DNA of 64,000 bases from positions 128,663 through 192,662 of the forward strand of contig DJQV01000018.1 in the NCBI GenBank assembly GCA_002438805.1. The letters run 5' to 3'. Of this stretch, positions 26,960 to 36,238 are shown piece after piece; the stretch's first letter is position 1, and the number at the start of each line of letters is the position of its first letter. Below the pieces are notes generated by a model. It was not told where the DNA came from. It was given only the letters and a program-made list of their open reading frames with translations, and ran no database searches. The position numbers were made by a program, and so were the translations under genes. The DNA is from Bacteroidales bacterium UBA6377. GTDB lineage: Bacteria > Bacteroidota > Bacteroidia > Bacteroidales > UBA932.

Positions 26960-27676
26960 TTATTTTTCTATGGATTCGAGGCGGTGAAGAACCTCCTCGT
27001 ATGAAGGCATTATGTTGCCGAGATCATGGCGGAAGCGGTCCTTGTCGAGCCTCTTGCCTGTGGCGGCATCCCAAAGACGGCAGGTATCGGGGCTTATCTC
27101 GTCTACTATGACAATCTTCCCATGTCCGTCCTTGCCGAACTCCAGCTTGAAATCCACAAGGGTGATTCCGGCACGCTTGAAGACATCAGTCAGGATGGAG
27201 TTGGCCTTACGTGCCATGCCGTAAATGGCGGACAGCTCGTCCCCGGTCACGATGTCCAGAGCCAGGGCCTGGGTGTCATTGATCATCGGATCTCCCAAGG
27301 CCGCATCCTTGTAATACAGATCATAGATGGGCACGGAAGGCTTCGTGCCTTCATCCAGGGCAAGCCTGTCGGCAAGCGAACCAGCAATCAGATTGCGCGC
27401 CACAACCTCAAGCGGAATAAGGGTGCAAGTACGGCAGAGCTGTTCCCGCTCGCCAAGCAACGAGATGAAATGGGTTCTGAGACCTCCACGCTGCAGGCAG
27501 TCCATCAGGAAAGCAGAAATCTTGTTGTCCACCACTCCCTTTCCCGGGAAAAGTGCCGTCTTGACATTGTTGTAGGCCGAAGCTACATCCTGGAAGCGCA
27601 GTACAACCTTGCCCGGATCATCGGTCGCATAGACCAGCTTCTCATTGGATTCGCCAAGCAATTCTCCTTTGACCAT
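26960..27676 (-). CDS. purC: SAICAR synthetase
   Basis: A 238-residue ATP-dependent ligase joining CAIR and aspartate. Family landmarks are the N-terminal KGELLGESNEKLVYATDD, the segment LIPLEVVARNLIAGS, KLEFGKDGHGKIVIVDEISP with the ATP-binding aspartate-glutamate, and DKDRFRHDLG. It begins 4 bases after the purL stop, consistent with coupled translation. Confidence 0.97.
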   Translation of the reverse strand: MVKGELLGESNEKLVYATDDPGKVVLRFQDVASAYNNVKTALFPGKGVVDNKISAFLMDCLQRGGLRTHFISLLGEREQLCRTCTLIPLEVVARNLIAGSLADRLALDEGTKPSVPIYDLYYKDAALGDPMINDTQALALDIVTGDELSAIYGMARKANSILTDVFKRAGITLVDFKLEFGKDGHGKIVIVDEISPDTCRLWDAATGKRLDKDRFRHDLGNIMPSYEEVLHRLESIEK

Positions 27677-27680
27677 ATCT

Positions 27681-30600
27681 TTATTTCTTGCGGAAATACC
27701 TTACGGCGTTGTCGAACAGAGGCTGGGACATCTCCTCCTCTATGTTCTTGAACACATTCTTCTCGTAGCGTTCGGAGTGGCCCATCTTGCCGAGGATCTG
27801 GCCATCCGGGCTGATGATGCCCTCGATGGCATAGAACGAGCCGTTAGGGTTGGCCGGGGACTCCATGGTCACCTGTTCCATCACCGGATCGGCATACTGG
27901 AAAGCCACCTGGCCTGCGGCGAAGAGTTCCCGGGCAAGAGTTTCACCTACCACGAACTTGCCCTCTCCATGGCTCACGGCTATGGTGTGCAGGTCGCCCT
28001 CATTCATCCCTGAAAGCCAAGGGGAACGGGTCGAGCAGACACGGGTGGTGACCATGCAGGAGACGTGACGGTTGATGTCGTTGCGGAAGAGGGTCGGGGA
28101 TTCGCTGGTGACCGCCCCGGCCTTGCCGTACGGCAGAAGCCCACTCTTGACAAGGGCCTGGAAGCCGTTGCAGATGCCGAGGATAAGTCCACCCCTGTCC
28201 ACAAGAGTTTGGATTTCTGAAGCTATCTCCTTGTTTTCAAGCACATTGGCGATAAACTTGCCGCTTCCGTCAGGCTCGTCCCCAGCGGAGAATCCTCCGG
28301 CGAGGGCGAGTATCTGGCACTCGGAGATGTTCTTTTTCATCTCGGCTATGGAATCAAGCACGTCCTTGGCAGTGAGGTTGCGGAAGACCCCGAAACGTAC
28401 CTCGGCCCCGGCCTTGCGGAATGCCTTGGCCGTGTCGTAGTCGCAGTTGGTCCCCGGGAACACCGGTATGTAGACAAGCGGATGCTCCACCGGCCCGCCT
28501 TTGTAGCGCGGTTCCTTATATGCAGGGGCTTCGCACCTGACGTTCATCAGAGACCTATGCTCCGCCGGAACTCTCTGCGGGTAAACTTTAGAATAGCGTC
28601 TGAGGTTGGCCTCAAGCAGTTGGTCAATGCTTATCTTTTCTCCGTTGATACGCAGGCAGCAGTCCTCTCCGTCCGTGACGGTGCCGAGAAGCTGCGCCCC
28701 AGGGAAATCAAGTTCTTTCCCGGATTCGACCACGATCGAGCCGCAGAGGCAGTCGAAAAGATCATTCTCAGATATTTCAACATCAGCCCCGAACATGTTG
28801 CCGAACGACATCTTGGCGAGAGCCTCGGCCACGCCTCCGATTCCCACGGCCCAGGCGGCGGTGATGTCGCCGGACTCTATCGCCTTATGGATATATGACC
28901 ACGAGGCCTTGAGAGCCTCCACATCCGGCATCCTGTCAGGGCGTGGAGCGTGGCGGAAGAGGTATATCCTGTCCCCGCCCCATTTGAACTCAGGAGAAAT
29001 CACTTTGGAAGCATCCACCGTGCTGACGCCGAATGAGATGAGGGTCGGAGGGACGTTGATATGCTCGAACGTGCCGCTCATCGAGTCCTTGCCGCCTATG
29101 GAAGGGAGACCGAAAGCAAGTTGCATCCTCAAGGACCCCAGAAGGGCGCTGAGAGGCTTACCCCAGCTGTGGGGGTCGGAAGTCATCCTCTCGAAATACT
29201 CCTGGCAGGAGAAGCGCATTCCCGACCAGTCACCTCCTGCGGCCACTGTCTTGGCGCAGGCCTCGACAAGCGAGTATGCCGCCCCGTGATAAGGGCTCCA
29301 TGAAGACAGGAACGGATTGTAGCCGAAGGCCATCATGCTGGCCGTGTCAGTATAGCCGTCCGCAGGGAGTTTCTGTACTGAGACCTGGGTCTCGGTGGAC
29401 TGGGTCACACCGCCGAAAGGCATGAGCACGGTAGAGCGCCCGATGGTGGAGTCGAACATCTCTATCAGTCCCTTCTGTGACGCCACATTAGGATCTTCCA
29501 TCACAGAAAGCATCTTTTCCTTTATGGTCCTGCCCGCAGGATGCGCCTCAAAAGGATCCCTGTCCTCCACCGGCAGCACCTCGGCCACGGCATAATGCTT
29601 CGCGCCGGCACTGTCGATGAACTCGCGGCTAAGGTCGGCGACCTTGTCGGAGCCGTTGTACATCACCATCCTGCCGCTTGCAGTGACATCGGCGACATAG
29701 GTCACCTCGACATTCTCGCTGTGGCAGTATTTCTCGAATTCTTCCCTGTCGGCGGCATCGACCACCACGGCCATCCTCTCCTGTGACTCGCTGATGGCGA
29801 GTTCGGTGGAGTTGAGCCCGCTGTATTTGACAGGGACGCGGTCCAGATATATGTCGAGCCCCGGAGCAAGCTCACCGATGGCTACGCTCACTCCTCCGGC
29901 ACCGAAGTCGTTGGATTTCTTGATGAGACGTGTCACCTCAGGGCGACGGAAAAGCCTCTGGAGTTTCCTCTCTTCAGGGGCGTTGCCCTTCTGGACCTCG
30001 CTGCCGCAGGTCTCGATGGAGGCTTCGGTGTGCTCTTTGGAAGAGCCGGTCGCTCCTCCTATCCCGTCACGTCCCGTCCTGCCGCCGAGCAGCAGTATCA
30101 CATCTCCCGGCACAGGGCTCTCGCGGCGTACGTTCTCCGCCTTGACAGCGCCCACAACGGCCCCCACCTCAAGCCTCTTGGCCACATAGCCCTCGTGGTA
30201 GATTTCACGCACATGGGTCGTGGCAAGGCCTATCTGGTTGCCGTAGCTCGAATAGCCTGCGGCCGCCTTGCGGCTTATCTGCTTCTGCGGCAGTTTCCCC
30301 GGGAGCGTCTCGCTCACCGGCCGGCAGATGTCCCCGGCACCCGTGACGCGCATGGCCTGATACACGTAAGCCCTACCCGAGAGCGGGTCGCGGATCGCGC
30401 CTCCGAGGCAGGTTGCGGCCCCGCCGAAAGGTTCGATCTCCGTCGGGTGGTTGTGCGTCTCGTTCTTGAACTGCAGAAGCCATTTCTCCGGCTTGCCGTC
30501 CACGTCCACGTTGACATAGATGCTGCACGCGTTGTTCTCCTCGCTGACCTCAAGGTCTTCAAGAAGACCCTTCTTGCGCAAGTAGCGGGCCCCGATGGTG

Positions 30601-31409
30601 GCAAGTTCCATTAGGCAGAAGCTCTTCTCCCCGCGTCCGAGCTCGCGGCGGACCTGCTCGACCTCGGCAAGGGAGGCCTCGATCTCCGGACGGATGAACG
30701 AGTCGTCCACGCTCACGCCCTCCAGTTCTGTAGTGAAGGTCGTGTGGCGGCAGTGGTCGCTCCAGTATGTGTCCAGGATGCGGAGCTCCGTCTCCGTCGG
30801 GTCGCGGCGCTCGCTGCGGAAATACTTCACGACCTCGAAGAGATCGTCCGGATTCATCGCCAGTCCCCACTTGCGGCAGAACGCGGGATATTCGTCAGGG
30901 GCCATCGATGTGAATCCGGCCAGAGAAGCCAGCGGCTTGACATCTGCCGTCTGGTTGTACTCGAGCACGGAGAGGTCTTTCTGACGGGACTCGACCGCAT
31001 TGATATAATAATGGCGGACCGCCTCAAGGGCCTCGTCCGTCATGTCATCGTCAAAAATCAGCAGGCGCGAGCTGCGTATGCGAACGTCGGCTGACGGCTC
31101 GATCAGGTGCACGCAGTCCACAGCCGAAGAGGCCCGCTGGTCGAACTGGCCCGGTATATACTCCACAGCCAGATAGCGGCGGCCCTCAAGCGGGCAGTCA
31201 TCGCTTACGAGATCTGTGACTTTCTCGCCGAAGACGGTGTAACGGCACTTTTCGAGGAGCTCGTCGGAAAAACCGAAAAGATCATAGACATTGAGCAGCC
31301 TCAGGGAACGGAGGGAGAGGGAGAGGTTTTCGTTGAATTCTCTGCGCAGGCTTTCAGCCTCGACCCGAAACCCGGAACACTTCTCCACAAATATACGGTA
31401 TGCTTTCAT
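27681..31409 (-). CDS. purL: Phosphoribosylformylglycinamidine synthase, single-chain
   Basis: A 1242-residue large-type FGAM synthase, in which the N-terminal linker domain, the duplicated PurM-like ATP-binding core and the glutaminase are all in one chain, unlike the three-subunit PurS-PurL-PurQ form. Core motifs include FKNETHNHPTEIEPFGGAAT and SIGGKDSMSGT. The class I glutaminase at the C-terminus has the nucleophile cysteine in ILGICNGFQAL after LALAGGFSAGD. The ATG at 31409 (MKAYRIFVEK) is used because the longer open frame would overlap purE. It starts 4 bases after the purE stop. Confidence 0.97.
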   Translation of the reverse strand: MKAYRIFVEKCSGFRVEAESLRREFNENLSLSLRSLRLLNVYDLFGFSDELLEKCRYTVFGEKVTDLVSDDCPLEGRRYLAVEYIPGQFDQRASSAVDCVHLIEPSADVRIRSSRLLIFDDDMTDEALEAVRHYYINAVESRQKDLSVLEYNQTADVKPLASLAGFTSMAPDEYPAFCRKWGLAMNPDDLFEVVKYFRSERRDPTETELRILDTYWSDHCRHTTFTTELEGVSVDDSFIRPEIEASLAEVEQVRRELGRGEKSFCLMELATIGARYLRKKGLLEDLEVSEENNACSIYVNVDVDGKPEKWLLQFKNETHNHPTEIEPFGGAATCLGGAIRDPLSGRAYVYQAMRVTGAGDICRPVSETLPGKLPQKQISRKAAAGYSSYGNQIGLATTHVREIYHEGYVAKRLEVGAVVGAVKAENVRRESPVPGDVILLLGGRTGRDGIGGATGSSKEHTEASIETCGSEVQKGNAPEERKLQRLFRRPEVTRLIKKSNDFGAGGVSVAIGELAPGLDIYLDRVPVKYSGLNSTELAISESQERMAVVVDAADREEFEKYCHSENVEVTYVADVTASGRMVMYNGSDKVADLSREFIDSAGAKHYAVAEVLPVEDRDPFEAHPAGRTIKEKMLSVMEDPNVASQKGLIEMFDSTIGRSTVLMPFGGVTQSTETQVSVQKLPADGYTDTASMMAFGYNPFLSSWSPYHGAAYSLVEACAKTVAAGGDWSGMRFSCQEYFERMTSDPHSWGKPLSALLGSLRMQLAFGLPSIGGKDSMSGTFEHINVPPTLISFGVSTVDASKVISPEFKWGGDRIYLFRHAPRPDRMPDVEALKASWSYIHKAIESGDITAAWAVGIGGVAEALAKMSFGNMFGADVEISENDLFDCLCGSIVVESGKELDFPGAQLLGTVTDGEDCCLRINGEKISIDQLLEANLRRYSKVYPQRVPAEHRSLMNVRCEAPAYKEPRYKGGPVEHPLVYIPVFPGTNCDYDTAKAFRKAGAEVRFGVFRNLTAKDVLDSIAEMKKNISECQILALAGGFSAGDEPDGSGKFIANVLENKEIASEIQTLVDRGGLILGICNGFQALVKSGLLPYGKAGAVTSESPTLFRNDINRHVSCMVTTRVCSTRSPWLSGMNEGDLHTIAVSHGEGKFVVGETLARELFAAGQVAFQYADPVMEQVTMESPANPNGSFYAIEGIISPDGQILGKMGHSERYEKNVFKNIEEEMSQPLFDNAVRYFRKK

Positions 31410-31413
31410 ATTT

Positions 31414-31881
31414 CTACAGTTCTGTCTGGAGCACCTTTTCCGCCTGCTTTTGCCTGAACGCGTCAAGGGAGGCGCGGAGTTCAGGACTTTGGAGAGCAAG
31501 TATCGACACCGCGAAGAGGGCGGCGTTCTTGGCCCCGTTGATGGCCATCGTGGCCACAGGGACGCCGGAAGGCATCTGGACTATCGAGAGCAGCGAATCA
31601 AGCCCGTTCAAGGCGGCGCTCTTGATCGGGACCCCTATCACAGGGAGCGGGGTCATCGCCGCAGCCATACCGGGAAGATGTGCGGCGCCGCCGGCCCCGG
31701 CAATCACGATGTCAACCCCGCGCGAGGCGGCGGAAGCCATATACTCGCAGAAAAACCCTGGCGTGCGGTGAGCACTGATGACCTTTTTCTCGTAAGGGAC
31801 GCCGAAAGCGTCGAGAGTCTCGCAGGCGGCTGACATCACATCCCAGTCGCTCTTCGAGCCCATGATGATACTGACTTTCAT
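31414..31881 (-). CDS. purE: N5-CAIR mutase (PurE)
   Basis: A 155-residue enzyme and first gene of the purine operon. It shows the signature IMGSKSDWDV at the N-terminus, the SAHRTP loop, and AGAGGAAHLPGM. The frame is open to 32037, but the ATG at 31881 begins the conserved domain and follows a well-placed promoter. No purK gene is in the window, so whether this is a class I enzyme needing PurK or a class II AIR carboxylase is not decided; the C-terminal VATMAINGAKNAALFA segment may help decide by alignment. Confidence 0.95.
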   Translation of the reverse strand: MKVSIIMGSKSDWDVMSAACETLDAFGVPYEKKVISAHRTPGFFCEYMASAASRGVDIVIAGAGGAAHLPGMAAAMTPLPVIGVPIKSAALNGLDSLLSIVQMPSGVPVATMAINGAKNAALFAVSILALQSPELRASLDAFRQKQAEKVLQTEL

Positions 31882-31902
31882 TGCTACTTTTCTAACAAGC
31901 CA

Positions 31903-31933
31903 CAAATTTACAATTTCGCATCGTGCCCTGCAA
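31903..31933 (-). promoter_or_regulatory. Promoter of the purine operon
   Basis: Minus-strand TAAATTTG (31903-31910) is an exact -7 box, with CTTG (one mismatch to TTTG) 20 bases upstream. The purE ATG is 22 bases downstream of the -7 box. Confidence 0.65.
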
Positions 31934-31968
31934 GTCATTTTATCCTCTTTTGCTGTGTTGATAAGTTT

Positions 31969-32001
31969 TTTGGGGGCATCGGGAAAATTTGTATACCTTT
32001 G
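31969..32001 (+). promoter_or_regulatory. Promoter of the pyrimidine operon
   Basis: TTTG (31969-31972), a 21-base spacer and TACCTTTG (31994-32001) match both consensus boxes exactly. The pyrC ATG is 36 bases downstream. It is back to back with the purine promoter, with 35 bases between the two -33 boxes. Confidence 0.75.
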
Positions 32002-32036
32002 TACGATTGCGCTGCAATCATTGAAAAATCCGCTCA

Positions 32037-33287
32037 ATGATACAGGACATTTTGCTCAGAGGCAGCGGTCCCGACATTCTGGTCAGGGACGGCATCATCT
32101 GCAGGAAAGGGTACAACCTGCAGGTCGGAGAGGGCGTCCGCATCATCGACACCACCGGCTGCCTCGTCTCTTACGGCTTCGCCGACATCCACGTACATTT
32201 CAGAGAACCGGGCTTCTCCTACAAGGAGACTATCCGCAGCGGCTCGCTCGCGGCGGCGGCAGGCGGTTACACCACGGTCTGCGCCATGCCGAACCTCGAC
32301 CCCGTCCCGGACAGCCTTGAGACAATCGCCATCGAGCAGGAGATCATCGACCGCGATGCGGTAATTGAGACTCTCCCCTATGCCTCCATAACCAAAGGGC
32401 GCAAAGGTCTGGAACTCGTGGACATGGCAGAGCTCAAGGGGCATTGCGTAGCGTTCTCCGATGACGGCAGCGGGGTACAGGACGGAGAGATGATGCTCAA
32501 GGCCATGGAAGCCGCAGCACGCGAAGACGTGATCATAGCGGCCCACTGCGAAGACAACAGCCTGCTCCGTGGAGGTTACATCCACGACGGACGCTACTGC
32601 CGCGAGCACGGACACCGGGGCATCTGCTCCGAGAGCGAGTGGGGCCAGATAAAGCGCGACCTTGAACTGTGCGCGCACACAGGCTGCCGCTATCACGTCT
32701 GCCACATCTCCACGGCCGAGAGCGTGGAACTCATCCGCGAGGCCAAGAGCCGCGGAATCAGGGTCACATGCGAGACGGCACCCCACTACCTCTGCCTTTG
32801 CGAGGACGACATCCGGGAAGAAGGACGGTTCAAGATGAACCCGCCCCTGCGCAGCGAGGCCGACCGGGCCGCCCTGCTTGAAGGCCTGCGCGACGGAACA
32901 ATCGACGCGATAGCCACCGACCACGCACCCCACAGCGCCGAGGAGAAATCCCGGGGACTGGAGGGCAGCGCCATGGGCATCACCGGGCTTGAGACAGCCT
33001 TCCCGGTGCTCTACACCGACCTCGTCCGGACAGGAAAACTCAGTCTTGACAGACTCACCGAAACCCTCTGCGCCTCACCCAGAAAGATATTCCGCCTCGG
33101 CGGCGGCAGCCTTGAGGAAGGCGCCAGGGCGGACATCACCGTGATCGACCTCAACTCCAAGTACTTGATAGACAGTTCCAGATTCCTCTCCATGGGGCAT
33201 TCCACCCCGTTTGAAGGAAAGGAGGTCTATGGAAAAGTGAAACTTACCCTCAAAGACGGGGAAACCGTATATTCATGCAAAAACTGA
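32037..33287 (+). CDS. pyrC: Dihydroorotase
   Basis: A 416-residue amidohydrolase-fold enzyme of the long, PyrC/allantoinase-like type. Metal ligands are visible in DIHVHFREPG near residue 50 and in later histidines of IAAHCEDN and YHVCHIST; the catalytic aspartate lies in IATDHAPHS. It converts carbamoyl aspartate to dihydroorotate in the cytoplasm. It is the first gene of the six-gene pyr operon and overlaps pyrK by 13 bases. Confidence 0.96.
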   Translation: MIQDILLRGSGPDILVRDGIICRKGYNLQVGEGVRIIDTTGCLVSYGFADIHVHFREPGFSYKETIRSGSLAAAAGGYTTVCAMPNLDPVPDSLETIAIEQEIIDRDAVIETLPYASITKGRKGLELVDMAELKGHCVAFSDDGSGVQDGEMMLKAMEAAAREDVIIAAHCEDNSLLRGGYIHDGRYCREHGHRGICSESEWGQIKRDLELCAHTGCRYHVCHISTAESVELIREAKSRGIRVTCETAPHYLCLCEDDIREEGRFKMNPPLRSEADRAALLEGLRDGTIDAIATDHAPHSAEEKSRGLEGSAMGITGLETAFPVLYTDLVRTGKLSLDRLTETLCASPRKIFRLGGGSLEEGARADITVIDLNSKYLIDSSRFLSMGHSTPFEGKEVYGKVKLTLKDGETVYSCKN

Positions 33288-34012
33288 GATTCACCATACA
33301 ATCCAACACTCCCGTGGCACGGGACACGTTCCGCATGCAGCTCAGCTGCCCGGAGATGGATCCCTGCCGGAGCGGGCAGTTCGTGGACATAGCCCTGGAC
33401 GGGTTCTTCCTGCGGAGGCCGATATCAGTCTGCGACTGCGGCCCGGGGAGCCTGACCCTGCTCTACAAGACGGTGGGCAGCGGAACCATGATGCTGTCCA
33501 GGATGCAGCCCGGAGACACGCTTGAACTGCTCTGCGGCCTGGGGCACGGGTTCACACCCGAATCCTGCCGCTCCAAGGCACTGCTTGCGGGAGGAGGGAT
33601 AGGTGCGGCACCGTTGTACCTTCTCGCCAAGGAACTTCTCGCCGCAGGCAGGCAGGTCAGTATTTTCCTCGGGTTCAACAGGGCAGATGAGATTGTGCTG
33701 CAGGATGAATTCAACGCTCTAGGAATCAAGCCATTCATCGCCACCATGGACGGGAGCAAAGGCACCAAAGGCTTCGTGACAGACGCCATCCGGGAAGCAA
33801 AACCGGAACACGACTTCTTCTACACCTGCGGACCGATGAAGATGATGCAGGCAGTCTGCGGAACTCTCGATTGCGGCGGCGAGGCGAGCCTCGAAGAAAG
33901 GATGGGCTGCGGGGCCGGATTCTGCTACGGATGCAGCTGCCACACCGCGGTAGGGGCAAAGAGAATCTGCAAGGACGGGCCGGTGTTCAAAAAAGAAGAC
34001 ATAATATGGTAA
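33275..34012 (+). CDS. pyrK: Dihydroorotate dehydrogenase electron-transfer subunit
   Basis: A 245-residue FAD and 2Fe-2S protein that passes electrons from PyrD to NAD in the class 1B enzyme. The FAD-binding RRPISVCD and the nucleotide-binding GGGIGAAPLYLLA are present. The C-terminal cluster site lies in GCGAGFCYGCSCHT and ends with a fourth cysteine in RICKDGP. It overlaps pyrC at its start and pyrD at its end, so the three are translationally linked and pyrD is expected to be class 1B. Confidence 0.95.
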   Translation: MQKLRFTIQSNTPVARDTFRMQLSCPEMDPCRSGQFVDIALDGFFLRRPISVCDCGPGSLTLLYKTVGSGTMMLSRMQPGDTLELLCGLGHGFTPESCRSKALLAGGGIGAAPLYLLAKELLAAGRQVSIFLGFNRADEIVLQDEFNALGIKPFIATMDGSKGTKGFVTDAIREAKPEHDFFYTCGPMKMMQAVCGTLDCGGEASLEERMGCGAGFCYGCSCHTAVGAKRICKDGPVFKKEDIIW

Positions 34013-34917
34013 GGGATCTTTCAGTCAACCTCTGCGGAATCAGGCTCGACAACCCTGTAATCCCGGCCAGCGGGACTTTCGGCTTCGGGCTGGAAATGGC
34101 GGACGCTTTCGATCTCAATGTGCTCGGCGGCATCAGCCTCAAGGGCACCACAGAGCAGCCGCGCTTCGGAAATCCGACCCCGCGCATAGCCGAATGCCCT
34201 GACGGGATGATCAACTCCGTAGGGCTCCAGAATCCGGGGATCGACATCCTCGTGCACGAAAAAGTCCCTGCGCTAAGGAAGATATACCACAAGGCCGTGA
34301 TCGCCAACATAAGCGGCTTCTCCATAGAAGAATACGCGCGCAACTGCGCCAAGGCCGACTCCTGTCCGGGGATTGACATCATAGAAGTCAACGTCTCCTG
34401 CCCCAACGTGCACAACGGAGGGATGGCCTTCGGGACCTGCGCCTCTGCGGCAGCCCAAGTGACTGCGGCAGTCAAGGCGGTCTGCAGCAAGCCTGTATTC
34501 ATCAAACTCAGCCCCAACGTGACTGACATAGTGGAGATCGCCCGCGCCTGCGAGGACTCCGGAGCGGACGGGCTGACCCTCATCAACACCCTGCTCGGCA
34601 TGAGGATAGACATACACCGGCGCAGGCCTGTGGTGGCCGCCGGGATGGGCGGGTTCTCCGGCAGGGCCGTGTTCCCCGTGGCGCTGAGAATGGTTTATCA
34701 AGTAAGCAAGGCTTGCCACATACCGGTAATGGGCTGCGGCGGCGTGGCCAGCGCGGAGGACGTGGTGGAGATGATGATGGCCGGGGCCACGGCTGTGCAG
34801 GTCGGAGCGGAGAACATCCGCAACCCTTACGCTTGTCCCGAAATCATAGCGGCGCTCCCGGGGGTCATGGAAAATCTCGGAATAGAAAAATTGTCAGAAA
34901 TACAAGGAATAATATAA
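34006..34917 (+). CDS. pyrD: Dihydroorotate dehydrogenase, class 1B catalytic subunit
   Basis: A 303-residue FMN-binding TIM-barrel enzyme oxidising dihydroorotate to orotate. Family landmarks are NPVIPASGTFGFG, GISLKGTT, the NVSCPNVH segment with the catalytic-loop cysteine of class 1B enzymes, and the C-terminal phosphate site IPVMGCGGVASAEDVVEM. The open frame begins at 33871, but the ATG at 34006 overlaps the pyrK stop by a few bases and matches the conserved start. It works with PyrK. Confidence 0.96.
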   Translation: MVRDLSVNLCGIRLDNPVIPASGTFGFGLEMADAFDLNVLGGISLKGTTEQPRFGNPTPRIAECPDGMINSVGLQNPGIDILVHEKVPALRKIYHKAVIANISGFSIEEYARNCAKADSCPGIDIIEVNVSCPNVHNGGMAFGTCASAAAQVTAAVKAVCSKPVFIKLSPNVTDIVEIARACEDSGADGLTLINTLLGMRIDIHRRRPVVAAGMGGFSGRAVFPVALRMVYQVSKACHIPVMGCGGVASAEDVVEMMMAGATAVQVGAENIRNPYACPEIIAALPGVMENLGIEKLSEIQGII

Positions 34918-34918
34918 G

Positions 34919-35623
34919 ATGGCAAAAGACGTGATCATAGCCTGCGACTTCAGCGGCAGGAAAGAGACGATGGACTTCCTCTCCCTCTTCGGAGACGGAG
35001 AGAGGCCGTTCGTCAAGATAGGCATGGAACTCTTCTACAGCGAGGGCCCGCAGATTGTAAGGGACATACGCAAGCGCGGACACAGGATTTTCCTGGATCT
35101 CAAACTCCACGACATCCCCAACACCGTAAGGAAAGCCTGCCGTGTGCTTTCGGGGCTGGATGTGGACATGTGCAACGTACACGCCGCCGGCACCATAGAG
35201 ATGATGCGGGCCGGACTGGAGGGCCTCACACGCCCGGACGGAAGCCGTCCGCTGCTCATAGCGGTCACCCAGCTCACCTCCACAAGCGAAGAGCGGATGC
35301 GCCGCGAACTGCTCATAGATGCACCGATCAACGATGTCATCGTCCACTATGCCTCCAACGCGCGTGAAGCCGGGCTGGACGGGGTCGTATGCTCCCCTCT
35401 TGAGGCCGGTATGGTCAAAAGCGCCTGCGGGCAGAGTTTTCTCACCGTCACCCCGGGAGTGAGGTTCGCCGACTCCTCAGCCGATGACCAGTCACGTATC
35501 ACCACCCCTGCCAGAGCCAGGGAGATCGGCTCCGACTACATAGTGGTGGGCCGTCCAGTCACCGCAGCCGCAGATCCCGTGGCAGCATACAGAAGATGTG
35601 TAAAAGAATTTCTGAACAAGTAA
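34919..35623 (+). CDS. pyrF: Orotidine 5'-phosphate decarboxylase
   Basis: A 234-residue decarboxylase forming UMP. The catalytic Asp-Lys array is in FLDLKLHDIPNTV, and the phosphate-binding end is in GSDYIVVGRPVTAA. The length and motif fit the short subfamily-1 enzyme. It begins one base after the pyrD stop and is followed by pyrE after 6 bases, all in one operon. Confidence 0.95.
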   Translation: MAKDVIIACDFSGRKETMDFLSLFGDGERPFVKIGMELFYSEGPQIVRDIRKRGHRIFLDLKLHDIPNTVRKACRVLSGLDVDMCNVHAAGTIEMMRAGLEGLTRPDGSRPLLIAVTQLTSTSEERMRRELLIDAPINDVIVHYASNAREAGLDGVVCSPLEAGMVKSACGQSFLTVTPGVRFADSSADDQSRITTPARAREIGSDYIVVGRPVTAAADPVAAYRRCVKEFLNK

Positions 35624-35629
35624 TCGAAT

Positions 35630-36238
35630 ATGGAGAGAATCATCGCAAAGGAGCTCCTTTCAATAGGGGCAGTATTCCTCCGCCCGGAGGAACCGTTCAC
35701 ATGGGCCAGCGGCATCAAGAGCCCTATCTATTGTGACAACCGTCTGACCCTCTCCGCCCCGGAGGTGAGACAGAAAATCGAGGTCGGGCTGGCCACTCTC
35801 GTGATGAAACATTACCCTGAGTGCCAGATGCTTATGGGCACCTCCACGGCCGGCATAGCCCACGCTGCCATCACAGCCTCCATCCTCGGACTTCCAATGG
35901 GATATGTACGCGGCGAGGCCAAAGACCACGGACGCGGCAACCGCATAGAGGGCAAGATGGACAAGGGTACAAAAGTGGTGGTCATCGAGGATCTCATCTC
36001 CACCGGCGGCAGCTGCATCGATGTCGTGGAGGCGCTCCGGGAAGAAGGGGCGGAAGTGCTCGGCATCGCCAGCATCTTCACCTACGGCATCAAGAAAGGA
36101 CTCATGAGGATAGCCGACGCGCGGACAGTCAACTACTCCCTGAGCAACCTCGACACCCTTGTGGAAGTCGCCGCTGAAGAAGGCTACATCGCCCCGGAAT
36201 GGAAGAACAAGATAATTGAATTCAGAGACAGCTTATGA
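35630..36238 (+). CDS. pyrE: Orotate phosphoribosyltransferase
   Basis: A 202-residue type I phosphoribosyltransferase attaching ribose-phosphate to orotate. The PRPP-binding motif is KVVVIEDLISTGGSCIDVVE, and the flexible active-site loop is around EAKDHGRGNRIEG. It precedes pyrB and overlaps it by 4 bases (ATGA). Confidence 0.96.
   Translation: MERIIAKELLSIGAVFLRPEEPFTWASGIKSPIYCDNRLTLSAPEVRQKIEVGLATLVMKHYPECQMLMGTSTAGIAHAAITASILGLPMGYVRGEAKDHGRGNRIEGKMDKGTKVVVIEDLISTGGSCIDVVEALREEGAEVLGIASIFTYGIKKGLMRIADARTVNYSLSNLDTLVEVAAEEGYIAPEWKNKIIEFRDSL

Noticed and set aside
31410..31499. N-terminal extension of the purL frame
   Set aside because: It lies inside purE and adds residues not seen in PurL; the ATG at 31409 is better.
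31882..32036. A purine riboswitch or PurR-type operator ahead of the pur operon
   Set aside because: The leader is too short for the aptamer and no convincing palindromic operator was found.
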